The notes: generated from the letters alone by a model not told the origin. Numbered from the stretch's first letter, positions 43,201 through 53,252 are shown. The stretch: 54,201 nt of DNA from Anaerolineae bacterium (GCA_019912965.1 JAIOHM010000177.1:1-54201); one strand, 5' to 3'. Program-made: numbers and translations.

Positions 43201-44193
43201 TTATTCCATGTGCGTAACAACATATTGTGGATACTTATACAAATCGGGGCAGCCTGTTGTGGAGATGGTTTCGATATGGGCGCGAACTTCAACCCGCGCT
43301 TCACACCTCCCCATCACAGTTCCATTCAGGGAAGCATATTCAAAGCGGACTTCTGCCCAGCAAGGATTTTCAGGATTAGGGTCTTGTGCCAGCACGGTAC
43401 CCGTTTTGGTAAACTCAAACCACTTCCAGCCTTCGCGCTGCCACAACTCACGTTCGGCTGCCTGCAAAAAACCGTCTTCCAGCCCGGCCCACCCACGATA
43501 ATGCCCACGCAGTTTACCCACATCATCACAACGTTCTACAATCTGATCGGCCTGTTCGGTTCCAACATAAGCCCAATAATGACCGGTCGGCATATCAATC
43601 ATTGTTGGGGCAAAAACATGACCCCCAAAATGACTGCACCGCCAAACACGCACTCCCGATTTACGCCGGAGATGGTTATACAGCGGATAACCAAACTTGG
43701 CGCAGGCAGCGTCAATATTACCGTGCGTACAAACCAATAAATCGCGTCCCATATCCTCAAAGACCCGATACTGATCAAAACCGAATAGTCTGTCTTTCGC
43801 CTCAAACAACGACCAAAGGAGTGAACCCAGCTCCGATTCGGGTACAAGGTACTCGGTTTTATCGTACTGTGCGAACGCGCCGGGAGCATGTGCATAATAA
43901 ATCACCCGTCGGAAATCCGGACGCGAATACTTGGAATCAGGCGCAATCAACAATGGACGGTGATGATAGGGCTGTCCATCCCGGTAGCGTTGCAACCAGA
44001 TACCCAACAAATCAATCATCTCCTGTGGAAGCGCACCTGCTTCGTGATAAAGCTGGTTCTTCCAGGGAAGCCTTGTTTCGATCAAAACGGCATCCTCAAA
44101 ATGACCTGCATATCCGGTTGGGTCAAGCCCTCTTTGCAACGCCAACACATTACAATAGGCTTTTACCGTCGTTTCCTGTAGCTCAACCGCCAT
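43201..44193 (-). CDS. Sucrase/ferredoxin-like (thioredoxin-fold [2Fe-2S]) protein
   Basis: The 330-residue protein of the sucrase/ferredoxin-like family (PF06999-type) is recognised by DLLVCTHGNIDAACAKFGYPLYNHLR and VWRCSHFGGHVFAPTMIDMPTGHYWAYV. The cysteines in CTHGNIDAAC and the Cys/His in RCSHFGGH are candidate cluster ligands of the thioredoxin-like fold. It has no signal peptide. It starts two bases after the FecE-type ATPase gene, behind GGAG, so it is cotranslated with the siderophore transport genes. A role in reducing or releasing iron from an imported siderophore is plausible but inferred. Confidence 0.85.
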   Translation of the reverse strand: MAVELQETTVKAYCNVLALQRGLDPTGYAGHFEDAVLIETRLPWKNQLYHEAGALPQEMIDLLGIWLQRYRDGQPYHHRPLLIAPDSKYSRPDFRRVIYYAHAPGAFAQYDKTEYLVPESELGSLLWSLFEAKDRLFGFDQYRVFEDMGRDLLVCTHGNIDAACAKFGYPLYNHLRRKSGVRVWRCSHFGGHVFAPTMIDMPTGHYWAYVGTEQADQIVERCDDVGKLRGHYRGWAGLEDGFLQAAERELWQREGWKWFEFTKTGTVLAQDPNPENPCWAEVRFEYASLNGTVMGRCEARVEVRAHIETISTTGCPDLYKYPQYVVTHME

Positions 44194-44195
44194 TA

Positions 44196-45056
44196 TTAAT
44201 CTCCAACCGAGTCCTGAAAGGCATTCACCAGCACAGGATAATCATCCTGCATAAAAACATCTCGCTTTGGTTTCTGTGTCCGCCCAATAGGGACGACCAA
44301 CGGTGTCCCGGTTATGGGGTCGGGTATGATGCGACAGTCAATGCCAAAAACCATCTGTACCACTGATTCCGTAACCACATCTTGCGGCGCACCATAAGCC
44401 GCAATTTGCCCATCACGAACGGCCACCAGAAAATCCGCATAACGGCAGGCATGATTCAGGTCATGCAGTACCATCACAATCGTTTTGCCACGCCCGACAT
44501 TCAAATCATGCAGCAAATCCAGCACTTCGATCTGATAAGCCATATCGAGAAAAGTCGTCGGTTCATCCAACAGAATGACTTCGCTATCTTGGGCTAAGGT
44601 CATGGCAATCCACGCACGCTGGCGTTGCCCACCGGAAAGTGTATCCACCGGACGATCTGCAAACTCGGCTACACCCGTAATTTCCAGTGCCTCAAGCGTG
44701 GCATATTCATCTTCTGCTGACCACTGTTGCAACCAGCTTTGATGTGGATAACGTCCCTGTGAAACCAGTTCATGAACGGTCAATCCCTCTGGTGTAACCG
44801 GCCCCTGTGGCAGAATCCCCAACCGTTTCGCCAGTTCCTTCGTCGGCAAGCTCCAAATGTCTTGACCACTGAGAACCACATTGCCACCGCGCGGCTTGAG
44901 CAAGCGTGAAAATCCACGTAACAGCGTCGATTTCCCACAGCCATTCGGGCCAACCAATGCAGTGATCTGTCCACTGGGGATGGTGAGGCTTAAATCTTCA
45001 ATGATGCAGGCATTGTCGTAGGCTAGTACAAGATGGTGCGCGTTTAATTCACTCAT
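44196..45056 (-). CDS. FecE/FhuC-type ABC transporter ATPase for iron-siderophore uptake
   Basis: The 286-residue ATPase has Walker A GPNGCGKST (36-44), Q-loop LGILPQGPVTPEG, signature LSGGQRQRAWIAM (near 139), Walker B EVILLDEPTTFLD (near 157) and switch His in VMVLHDLNHACRYAD. The sequence is of the FepC/FhuC/FecE class that powers siderophore, heme or B12 import. Next to it on the same strand are a FecB/FepB-type binding protein upstream and the ferredoxin-like protein downstream. The two permease genes expected for this system are absent from the window. Confidence 0.93.
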   Translation of the reverse strand: MSELNAHHLVLAYDNACIIEDLSLTIPSGQITALVGPNGCGKSTLLRGFSRLLKPRGGNVVLSGQDIWSLPTKELAKRLGILPQGPVTPEGLTVHELVSQGRYPHQSWLQQWSAEDEYATLEALEITGVAEFADRPVDTLSGGQRQRAWIAMTLAQDSEVILLDEPTTFLDMAYQIEVLDLLHDLNVGRGKTIVMVLHDLNHACRYADFLVAVRDGQIAAYGAPQDVVTESVVQMVFGIDCRIIPDPITGTPLVVPIGRTQKPKRDVFMQDDYPVLVNAFQDSVGD

Positions 45057-45137
45057 GGCTTCCCTTAATCAATTATCAGATAGTCAAATACCCTCGACAG
45101 CCAATTAGCATCGAGGGTTCAAGTATTGCTGGGTACC

Positions 45138-46142
45138 TTAGCTGGACACTTCTGGGGTCGCCTCTGGTGTTAATTCGGGCAAGGCAATATTCATGGATTG
45201 CAGCACCGAATCAACGAGGACTTCAGCCGAAAGTGGCCCACCAAAAAGCCAAGCATCACCACCCAGCCAGTAAGCCCGCTGCGACTCGACGAATGGCAGC
45301 CGACTCCAGAGGGGTGATTCACTCAGGAAGGTGTTGTGGTCGTTCTGTGCAACGTAGAAGAAATTGGTATCGCCCAATTGACTAAATGCTTCAATGCTCA
45401 CTTCGGTGAAGCCATATAACTGCGGGGCATCATCCCAGGCATTTTCCAGACCAATGCGGGACAGAACTTCGACTGCCATCGCATTATCCGTAAACAGCCG
45501 GAAGGTCGGCACTTCGCTGACCATAAAGCCCTGCGACACGATAAAGGTTTCGCCAGTCCGCCCAGCAGATTCCAGAGCAGCATTGGCATTCGCAAAATAC
45601 GTTTCCATGCGTTCCAAAACCTGCTGGGCTTCAGCTTCGCGGTTGAGCGCAGCAGCGATGCTCGTCAATGTGGAAGTCATTTCGTCATAATGTGACGAAC
45701 CATCGGCTGGATACGGGTCAAAAACCAGTGTCGGAGCAATAGCACTCAGTTCATCATAATTGTTGATAACCCGGAAACTCACCGCAATAATCAGGTCTGG
45801 ATTAAGCTCGGCAATACGTTCCAGATTCGGTTCATTGCGAAAACCAACATCTGCTGCGCTTTCGTCCAGCGCAACTGGAATTTTTACCCAGTTGTTATAG
45901 CCCTCAATATCAGCCACCCCAATCGGCTGAAGACCCAACGCCAGAACATCCTCAGCGTAAGTCCATTCCAGCACGACGATCCGTTGTGGATTTTCCGTCA
46001 CACAGGCTGTGCCCATCGCATGAGCGACCTGTTTGAAACCAGCTTCACAATCTACTGTCTCCTGCGCCTGTGCAGCGGCAGGCAGCACCAATGCAACGAT
46101 GAGCAATACAACCGTGCAGATTGGTTTGCTAAAACGATTCAC
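45138..46142 (-). CDS. Siderophore/iron ABC transporter substrate-binding protein
   Basis: The 334-residue FecB/FepB-type (TroA-fold) binding protein has a Sec signal peptide (FSKPICTVVLLIVALVLPAA followed by AQAQ) and HAMGTACVTENPQRIVVLEW. It has the long helix between two lobes and the AELNPDLIIAV motif. It captures ferric siderophore outside the membrane. GTG 46142 is chosen over 46175 because GGGAG lies at the right distance. There is no lipobox cysteine, unusual for an organism without a true periplasm, so anchoring is unclear. The ATPase gene follows after 81 bases. Confidence 0.92.
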   Translation of the reverse strand: MNRFSKPICTVVLLIVALVLPAAAQAQETVDCEAGFKQVAHAMGTACVTENPQRIVVLEWTYAEDVLALGLQPIGVADIEGYNNWVKIPVALDESAADVGFRNEPNLERIAELNPDLIIAVSFRVINNYDELSAIAPTLVFDPYPADGSSHYDEMTSTLTSIAAALNREAEAQQVLERMETYFANANAALESAGRTGETFIVSQGFMVSEVPTFRLFTDNAMAVEVLSRIGLENAWDDAPQLYGFTEVSIEAFSQLGDTNFFYVAQNDHNTFLSESPLWSRLPFVESQRAYWLGGDAWLFGGPLSAEVLVDSVLQSMNIALPELTPEATPEVSS

Positions 46143-46436
46143 AATTTCACTCCCTTGATGGTTGTCTTCGTACAATCAGGGATAGTAATCGTTTCTTTCA
46201 GCCGGAGTCTACGCCAGTGATTAAGGGAGAAATTCCAGCGGGGTGAGCCAATAGTTGGCAACTGACAATTTTAAGAATATACGTCCGGAAAAATGGTCAT
46301 CCTGCATGGAAGTGTGCCTGTCAAAACAGACGTTAATCATGTGTATTCCACAGGTAGTACCCAAAGTTCACGGTGTGCAACCCACCTCAGAAATGGGGGG
46401 TAGTAAAAAGACTAACCTCGGTTCAAACTATCTACC
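46143..46436. other. Intergenic region upstream of the iron cluster
   Basis: This gap between the divergent siderophore-binding-protein gene and the KdpE-like remnant has short stop-rich frames only. A 61-codon frame at 46255 has no ribosome-binding site and reads as chance. I see no tRNA, no terminator with a T-run, and only a weak resemblance to a Fur box at about 46185-46199. Confidence 0.4.
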
Positions 46437-46544
46437 TTGATAGACAAAGATCGAGCAACCCTCCCCCGGCTAATCCTCACCGAACCCGGCATCAGTTACC
46501 TCAGCAATCAAACCCAATACAAACCTGAGTTTAACCGAAATTAA
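46437..46544 (+). pseudogene. Fragment of an OmpR/KdpE-type winged-helix domain
   Basis: The frame from TTG 46437 to TAA 46542-46544 reads LIDKDRATLPRLILTEPGIS, then YLSNQTQYKPEFNRN. It aligns with the KdpE C-terminus of this window (KIEDNPALPQLILTEPGVGY at about 10637-10700). The shared run LP-x-LILTEPG-x-x-Y is the final beta-hairpin of the winged helix. No receiver domain or recognition helix precedes it, so it is the stump of a second kdpE-like gene. It lies about 110 bases upstream of the PKD protein gene. Confidence 0.55.
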
Positions 46545-46657
46545 ATCGTGAAAATTTCATAAAATTACAAATCTAAATTAATTCTTTAGCAACTCTGAAT
46601 TAACCTGATATAGGACTAATTGACCATGCCCTATTCATCAGGAGTTATCGATTCATT

Positions 46658-49600
46658 ATGGTTCAAAGGAATTGGCGAAAGGGATCATCGAGCAGGCTGC
46701 GTGCCGCGCTCATTGCCCTGACACTTGTAATCGTCCTTACTTTCCCTGCTGCCACTCCCAGAGTCGCAGCCGACGAAACCGACCCAACCCAGGAACCGGT
46801 TCTCACTTCAACCCCGGTGACTGCAACCGAGGCACCTGCGACAGAACTGCCTCCCACTGAAATACAACCAACCGAAGCACCTGTCACCGAAGTGCCAACC
46901 GAAGCACCGACAGCCGAGCCAACTCAGGCTGAAACCCCAAGCGAAACACCGACGACCGAACCCACCGAAGTCGTCACCGAAACACCTACTGAAGAAACGA
47001 CGGTTGAACCGACTGAAACCGTCAACCCAACTGCCGAAGTTACATCGGAACCATCAGAACAACCGGTAGACACCGCAGAAGAAGACCTAATGATGGGTGG
47101 TCTGGTCGTTACCTCCTGCCAGATGGAGATTAACGATGCGGGCGACAGCAACCCGTACACGTTTAATTTCGCGGCTGTCAACACATCCAACATCAGCAGC
47201 TATAGCTGGGATTTTGGTGACAGCAGCACTACAACCGGGCAAACCGCCAGTCACACCTATGCGACAACCGGAACCTACAACATTACCCTAACCTGTGTGC
47301 CAAACAGCGGTGCCAATCTCGTTCTGAGTGGATCGATTAGCATCAGCAATCAAGTGATCGCCGCCTTCAGCCTCACACCCAGCACGCAGGGTTACGCCCC
47401 ATTTACCGTCAATCTGGTCAATACCAGCACGGGCATCGGTTTGACCTATCTTTGGGAAGTCACCGGCCCCGAAACCTACAGCAGCACCGACCAGCATGTC
47501 AACTTCACCTTTTCCACCGCTGGTAGTTACACCATCAAGTTGACGGTGAGCGATGGCGGCGGTCAAAGCGCAACCGTTGAAGCAGGTGTCGTCGTTCTGG
47601 TGCCGCAGCCGTTGGCCGATTTCACCTTATCACCAGCGATGGGCGCACCCGGCGTAGTAGTCACTGTAGAAGGTGTAATGGATGCTGCTAGCGGCCCAAT
47701 TAACACCTGGACTTGGGACTTTGGCGATGGTTCACCAACCGTCACCGGGCAAGGGCCGCACACCCATACCTACAACACTGAAAATACCTATTCCGTTACT
47801 CTGTCTTATGTTGGCGAGGGCGGCAGCGGCAGTGTCATGAAACAGGTTGTGGTGTTCACCGCAGGTGGTGAAGTAACTGCCGATTTTACCTACACATTAA
47901 TGGGCAATGATGGCGGCGGGGTGCGTGTCTGCTTTAACAACATCAGCACTGGGCCAGTCGAAACCAGCATTTGGGACTTTGGCGACGGTTCACCCCTTGT
48001 TACCGATAACAATGCGGTTGTCTGCCACACCTATGCGAGCGAAAACAGCTACATGGTCGTCCTCGAAGTCATCGGCGATAATCCCAGTGTGACCTCCACC
48101 GCCAACGCGACCGTTTCCGTCATTGGCGCACCTATTGCCCAATTCACAGCTTCCGTTACAACCCTTGAAGCTGGCGATACCGTGAATTTTGACAGCACTT
48201 CCAGTCAGGGAATCATCGACTCGTGGGCATGGGATTTTAACGGTGATGGCAGCATTGATAGCACCGATCAAAATCCGAGCAATATCCCCTTCAACACCGT
48301 TGGCGGTCATAACGTTCGGCTGACGGTAACAGGCCCCGGCGGTTCCTCCTCAGCCGAAATGACCATGATTGTCGTGCGTGCGGAAATCACCTGTGACTTC
48401 AGCGGCACCTTGAATCTGACGCCGGGGATAAACGCTAACTACGATGGTATGGTGACCAACTTGCGTGGACGCACAGCCACTTATTCATGGTCAATCACCG
48501 GGCCGCAGAACTTCAATTTCGCAACCGAAGATATAACCGTCAATTGGGCAACGTTGGGTTCATATCTGGTCACATTCGCGGCCTCAACGGCTGACGGCTC
48601 AAACTGTACTGAAACCAAAACAGTGCAGGTTTCATGGCCGGAACTGACCTGCTCAATCGGAGGGAACTTTACCCCATCGCCCAATAGCAGCAACTATACC
48701 TACACAGCCAGCGTTGGCAATCTATCTGGTCGCACTGCAACCTACAAATGGTTCATCGATAATGTCGAACAACCGGAGACCACCGCCACGCTCACCCGTT
48801 CATGGAGTCTGTCAACCACTCAGGATATTCGTGTGGAAGTCAGCACAACCGATAGCAGTGGCGAATGTCAGGACTCGAAGACACTAAACGTGCAGTGGCC
48901 GACTCTAACCTGTTCCATCGGCGGCAATGTTAATCCCCTGCCCCGGTTACCTGATGACCCCACTCGCTCGTACACCTACACTGCCAATTTGGGTGGGCTG
49001 GATGGGCGCACCGTAACCTATAAATGGTTCATCGATGGCATTGAACAGGCGGAAACGGGCGCATCCTTAACCCTCAGTTGGGCATGGAATGAAACCGGGC
49101 CATACAGCGTCCGGTTGGAAGTTGAAGCCGACAACCGCGACAGCACCATCGCTCCCTGCGATGTGACAACCAACCTCAATGTGAATATTCCAGCATTGGT
49201 CTGCAATGCACCATTGGGTGATGTTACGCCAGTGCTGAATGAATCTGTCACCTACAGCCGCAATGTTCAAAACCAGTTTGGACGCACAGTAACGGCTGAC
49301 TCATGGGAATTGCAGGAATCGGATGGTTCCGGTGGATGGACAACAGTAGCAACCGGAACGGGCAGTTCACTAAGCTATCTATTCGATCAGCCCAACACAC
49401 AGTATCGCATTCAGTACAGCATCACCGTCACCGAAGCCGACGATGACTGCACCAGCGCATGGCAGATCATCAACGCTGCTGGCACAGGTGTCGATTTCAC
49501 CTGCGATGCTGGCCCCTTGGGCAACATGTCGCCCGCGAATGCTGGGGCAAATTACACCTACAGGGTCACGATGGATAATACCAACGGTATTCCATTGGAA

Positions 49601-52600
49601 TTTACGTGGGTACTGGTCGATAGCAGCGGCGCAGAACGCATACTTGGCACGAATACCTCACCTATCGATGGTTCAGTCAATAGTCCGACCATCTCCGGCG
49701 CGGCACTTGGCCCGGTCGATAACTACACCCTGCGCGTCGATGTCAAAGCTGTTGATCCTGCCGACAGCACCTATGAATGTTCGCGGTCAGCAGGCTTAGC
49801 CGTCGGTACATTGACGGTCGATTACACCTTCACAGTGAACAACAATGCGGTGGAAGTCGGTCAGCAAATCTGCCTGACCAACACCTCCAGCACCAGTCAT
49901 GGCGACATCAATTCGCTGACCTATAATTGGAATTTCGGCACTGCCGATAACTCGCTCGGCAGCCAAACCAGCACTGATCAAACACCACCCTGCTTCAACT
50001 TCCCCAATCCGGGTACATATAACATTATCCTGACGGGGACAAATGCTTCTGGTCTGCGTTCTGCCAGCAAGTCGGTTACATTCCGTGTGTACGGTTCGCA
50101 AAGCATTGCTATCAACCGTTCCAGCCAGACCATCGCCCCTGCGAACATGACATTCTCTGCTGTAAGTGTGAATCTGAATGCCCCCTACACATGGACGTTC
50201 CGCAGCATCGCAACCGGGTTGGTAATGGGTACACGGACAGGCCAGAATGTCAGCTTCTACTTTGCCGATGGCGGCGAGTATGAAGTAACGGTTAGCGCGG
50301 ACGGCCCATTGGGTACAACCAGCGCCACCAGCCGCTTCACCCTGCTCGGCAATGATGATATCCGTGCAGCTTTCACACCTTCCAGTTACAACGGCCCTGC
50401 CCCATTGTATGTCTGCTTCACCGACCGCAGCGCGGGCAACAACATCAATAGCTGGAATTGGGACTTCGACAATGACGGAACTGTTGACAGTACCGTGCGG
50501 CATCCCTGCACAACCTTCTCAACCCCGGCACAGTCCTACCTCGTTCGGCTGACGGTCAGCAACACCAGCGGTAAAACGGCCTATGCAACCAACGTCATCC
50601 GCACATTCACCGCGTTGGAACAGAATTCAACCTTCACCATCATCCCGCAGGGCAACGGTCTGTACTGCTTCCAGAGTCAGCTTGGTGCTGGGACAACTGT
50701 TGTAAGCTGGGATTTTGGCGACGGCACAATTGTCAATACAGGTAACCTGAACTACACCTGCCACAACTACGGTGAAGCCGGCAGTTTCGTCGTCACCATG
50801 AGCATCACCAATGGAACAGAAACGGGCAGCATATCCCGTCCAGTGGATGTTGATTTAACACCCACCCCGACCACACCAACCTTAACGGCCAGCGGTTCTT
50901 GCACCATTGGCGGCGGCGCGGTTTTCACCGTCACCAATACAGGCACAACCAACATGCTCACACCGGACAGCCTGAAAATCACCGATACAAGCGGCGCAGT
51001 GGTGGTAGTGGACGACTCACTCAAACTGAATGCGGGTGAAAGCAAAACCTACACAGTCACCGATCATTACGGTACACTGACACTGACTACACTGGATACA
51101 GGCATTAGTGCATCGACCTACTGCGATGACCCGCCGCACCTGTCAGGATCAGCAGTTTGCCAGGCAGATGGTTCAGCCATCTTTACCATCACCAACGCCA
51201 GCATCGACACCGACGCCAACCAGAGCTACACCATCACTGATGCAGGTGGAAGTACCGTACAGACCGGAACAATCACAGCGACCGCAAATGGCGGAACGCA
51301 GACCATCACCGTCGCTGGCGTTTATGGCGCACTAACGCTGACCAGCACAGGTACACCCGCTGGCACAACAACGCTGAACGTCAATTCCAACTGCGGCGAA
51401 CCGCCTGTCTTGACGGCAAGTGCAGTCTGCCAAGCCAACGGAACAGCCGTCTTTACCATCACCAATTCCAGCACCGCCACCGATGCCAACCAGAACTACA
51501 CCATCACCGGCACAAGCGGCAGCATCCTGCAAACCGGAACAATCACTGCGACAGCCAACGGCGGAACGCAGACCATCACGGTGATCGACGCTTATCAAGA
51601 CAGTCCGCTGACCTTGACCAGCGATGGTGGCGCACAGGGCGCAACCACCGTCATCAACTTCACCCATGACTGCGATGAACCGCCAGTACTCAGCGGCAGC
51701 GCAATCTGCATTGCCAACGGTGCGCAGTTCACCATCATCAACACCAGTGACGATACCGCCGCCAGCCAAAACTACCAGATCGTCAACAGTAGCGGTGGCG
51801 TCGTCAAAACAGGCACGCTAAACATCCCGATCAACAGCAGCACCACCATCGAAGTCACAGGCGAAATGGGACTATTGACCTTCATGACCAGCAGCCCAAC
51901 GCAGGGCACAACCGCCAGCCTGACTATCGACTCGCGCTGCGACGAAACCGCCGTAGCCCTGTTGAGCGCAACCCTCGAACCAACCGTTCTACCCGCTGAA
52001 TCAGACTCCGGCATTCCGGTGAATGTGACCGGGGCAACCTGCTCACGCGGCTGTGTGGATGTACAGATTTACCACACCAACCGCAATGGCAATTGGGACA
52101 TCTACCGTCTGGTGGATGAACCCGAAGGCTCACCAGATGCCGATGTCAACCTGACCGAAACCGAAGGCGATTTCGACGACATGGCGCCCAGCCGTTCGCC
52201 CAATGCCGAGTGGATTGTGTTCACCAGCAACCGCGATGGCAACTGGGAACTCTATCTAGCGCCGACTAATGGCAACACCGACCAAACCCGGCGGCTGACC
52301 TATAACGAATTGGCGATTGATACCGACCCCGTTTGGGGGCCAAACAACTTCGTGGTCTTCGAGACTAACCGCAACGGCAACTGGGATTTGTACCTGCTGG
52401 ATATGACCACAGGCGAGTTCTACCAGTTGACCAGCAATGAAGGCAACGACATCAATCCGTCATGGTCGAACGAAGGCGATAAACTGGTTTTCCAGAGCGA
52501 CCGCAGCGGCCAATGGCAAATCTATGAAATGGACATGACCACCTTCCAAATCCGCCTCCTGAGCGATGGCACAGGCAGCGATATGGATCCCGCTTATAGC

Positions 52601-53239
52601 GAGGACGATACCCGCATTGCCTTCCGTTCGGAACGGGACGGTGAAACCAGCGTGATCTACATCATGAGCGCCAATGGTGCGAACCCGACTCCCGTTTCTG
52701 ACCCGGCAGGCTACGCCACCAATCACGCATGGTCGCCAGATGACAGCCTGATTGCTTATCAATCAGATGCCGATGGCGATTTGGATGTGTATGTCTACGA
52801 AGTGGGCAGCGGAGAAACCCGCAAACTGACCGACAACGCCATCCCGGATTATGCTCCGACATGGCGCTGCGGCACGGATGAAGTCATCTTCACCTCGGAT
52901 ATTCCCGGTACGCCGGACATCTTCAAGGCCGAAGCGCTGCCCATCACCGATCCCGGAATCGCCGTTGACGAAGAAGCCGACCGTATGACCGACGACGAGA
53001 TGGATGATATCTATCCCGAAGGTCACCCGGTGGAAGAAAACGCCAGTCGTGAAGGCCGCCTGCCTGATCTGCAAGGCAACCTGACCGGGGAAACCAGCTT
53101 CCTGAAGCCCGATGTCTCTATCCTCCCGCCCGACCTCAGCCTGGATACAGGCATCGCGTGGGAAGACATTGGCGACACCTGCGCGCCAAGCGGTTTCCGT
53201 GACGACATTATCCCGATGTCGCCGGAAGCAAACAGCTAA
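46658..53239 (+). CDS. Giant secreted PKD-repeat protein with C-terminal TolB-type propeller
   Basis: The 2193-residue protein has a signal peptide (about 14-38, LRAALIALTLVIVLTFPAA). A Thr/Glu/Pro linker follows (about 40-140). A long array of PKD and PKD-like domains starts near 150, with WDFGD marks such as SYSWDFGD, TWTWDFGDGSP, SIWDFGDGSP, SWAWDFNGDG and SWNWDFDNDG. Four tandem ~85-residue units run from about 1405 to 1755 (CQADGSAIFTITN, TGTITATANGGTQTITV). A TolB/WD40-like propeller lies at about 1800-2100 (NRNGNWDIYRL, NRDGNWELYLA, DRSGQWQIYEMD). No enzyme motif or cell-wall sorting signal is visible. A surface recognition or scaffold role is inferred. A strong terminator follows. Confidence 0.88.
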   Translation: MVQRNWRKGSSSRLRAALIALTLVIVLTFPAATPRVAADETDPTQEPVLTSTPVTATEAPATELPPTEIQPTEAPVTEVPTEAPTAEPTQAETPSETPTTEPTEVVTETPTEETTVEPTETVNPTAEVTSEPSEQPVDTAEEDLMMGGLVVTSCQMEINDAGDSNPYTFNFAAVNTSNISSYSWDFGDSSTTTGQTASHTYATTGTYNITLTCVPNSGANLVLSGSISISNQVIAAFSLTPSTQGYAPFTVNLVNTSTGIGLTYLWEVTGPETYSSTDQHVNFTFSTAGSYTIKLTVSDGGGQSATVEAGVVVLVPQPLADFTLSPAMGAPGVVVTVEGVMDAASGPINTWTWDFGDGSPTVTGQGPHTHTYNTENTYSVTLSYVGEGGSGSVMKQVVVFTAGGEVTADFTYTLMGNDGGGVRVCFNNISTGPVETSIWDFGDGSPLVTDNNAVVCHTYASENSYMVVLEVIGDNPSVTSTANATVSVIGAPIAQFTASVTTLEAGDTVNFDSTSSQGIIDSWAWDFNGDGSIDSTDQNPSNIPFNTVGGHNVRLTVTGPGGSSSAEMTMIVVRAEITCDFSGTLNLTPGINANYDGMVTNLRGRTATYSWSITGPQNFNFATEDITVNWATLGSYLVTFAASTADGSNCTETKTVQVSWPELTCSIGGNFTPSPNSSNYTYTASVGNLSGRTATYKWFIDNVEQPETTATLTRSWSLSTTQDIRVEVSTTDSSGECQDSKTLNVQWPTLTCSIGGNVNPLPRLPDDPTRSYTYTANLGGLDGRTVTYKWFIDGIEQAETGASLTLSWAWNETGPYSVRLEVEADNRDSTIAPCDVTTNLNVNIPALVCNAPLGDVTPVLNESVTYSRNVQNQFGRTVTADSWELQESDGSGGWTTVATGTGSSLSYLFDQPNTQYRIQYSITVTEADDDCTSAWQIINAAGTGVDFTCDAGPLGNMSPANAGANYTYRVTMDNTNGIPLEFTWVLVDSSGAERILGTNTSPIDGSVNSPTISGAALGPVDNYTLRVDVKAVDPADSTYECSRSAGLAVGTLTVDYTFTVNNNAVEVGQQICLTNTSSTSHGDINSLTYNWNFGTADNSLGSQTSTDQTPPCFNFPNPGTYNIILTGTNASGLRSASKSVTFRVYGSQSIAINRSSQTIAPANMTFSAVSVNLNAPYTWTFRSIATGLVMGTRTGQNVSFYFADGGEYEVTVSADGPLGTTSATSRFTLLGNDDIRAAFTPSSYNGPAPLYVCFTDRSAGNNINSWNWDFDNDGTVDSTVRHPCTTFSTPAQSYLVRLTVSNTSGKTAYATNVIRTFTALEQNSTFTIIPQGNGLYCFQSQLGAGTTVVSWDFGDGTIVNTGNLNYTCHNYGEAGSFVVTMSITNGTETGSISRPVDVDLTPTPTTPTLTASGSCTIGGGAVFTVTNTGTTNMLTPDSLKITDTSGAVVVVDDSLKLNAGESKTYTVTDHYGTLTLTTLDTGISASTYCDDPPHLSGSAVCQADGSAIFTITNASIDTDANQSYTITDAGGSTVQTGTITATANGGTQTITVAGVYGALTLTSTGTPAGTTTLNVNSNCGEPPVLTASAVCQANGTAVFTITNSSTATDANQNYTITGTSGSILQTGTITATANGGTQTITVIDAYQDSPLTLTSDGGAQGATTVINFTHDCDEPPVLSGSAICIANGAQFTIINTSDDTAASQNYQIVNSSGGVVKTGTLNIPINSSTTIEVTGEMGLLTFMTSSPTQGTTASLTIDSRCDETAVALLSATLEPTVLPAESDSGIPVNVTGATCSRGCVDVQIYHTNRNGNWDIYRLVDEPEGSPDADVNLTETEGDFDDMAPSRSPNAEWIVFTSNRDGNWELYLAPTNGNTDQTRRLTYNELAIDTDPVWGPNNFVVFETNRNGNWDLYLLDMTTGEFYQLTSNEGNDINPSWSNEGDKLVFQSDRSGQWQIYEMDMTTFQIRLLSDGTGSDMDPAYSEDDTRIAFRSERDGETSVIYIMSANGANPTPVSDPAGYATNHAWSPDDSLIAYQSDADGDLDVYVYEVGSGETRKLTDNAIPDYAPTWRCGTDEVIFTSDIPGTPDIFKAEALPITDPGIAVDEEADRMTDDEMDDIYPEGHPVEENASREGRLPDLQGNLTGETSFLKPDVSILPPDLSLDTGIAWEDIGDTCAPSGFRDDIIPMSPEANS
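50881..51940 (+). repeat. Four tandem ~260-bp coding repeats in the PKD protein gene
   Basis: Units begin near 50881, 51144, 51408 and 51686. Units 2 and 3 are the most alike: GGAACAATCAC and GGCGGAACGCAGACCATCAC recur in both, along with GCCAACCAGA(A/G)CTACACCATC. Each encodes C-x-x-(N/D)G-x-A-x-FTITN followed by TGT(I/L) and TLTS-like strands. The nucleotide similarity of units 2 and 3 points to a relatively recent duplication. Such arrays can gain or lose units by recombination. Confidence 0.65.
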
Positions 53240-53252
53240 AGCCCACAAATAA

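Noticed and set aside
46185..46199. Possible Fur box upstream of the siderophore-binding-protein gene
   Set aside because: Only about half of the positions match the GATAATGATAATCATTATC consensus, and the symmetry is poor.
46255..46440. 61-codon frame in the gap before the KdpE-like remnant
   Set aside because: It has no ribosome-binding site and no recognisable motif, and it lies in stop-rich intergenic sequence.
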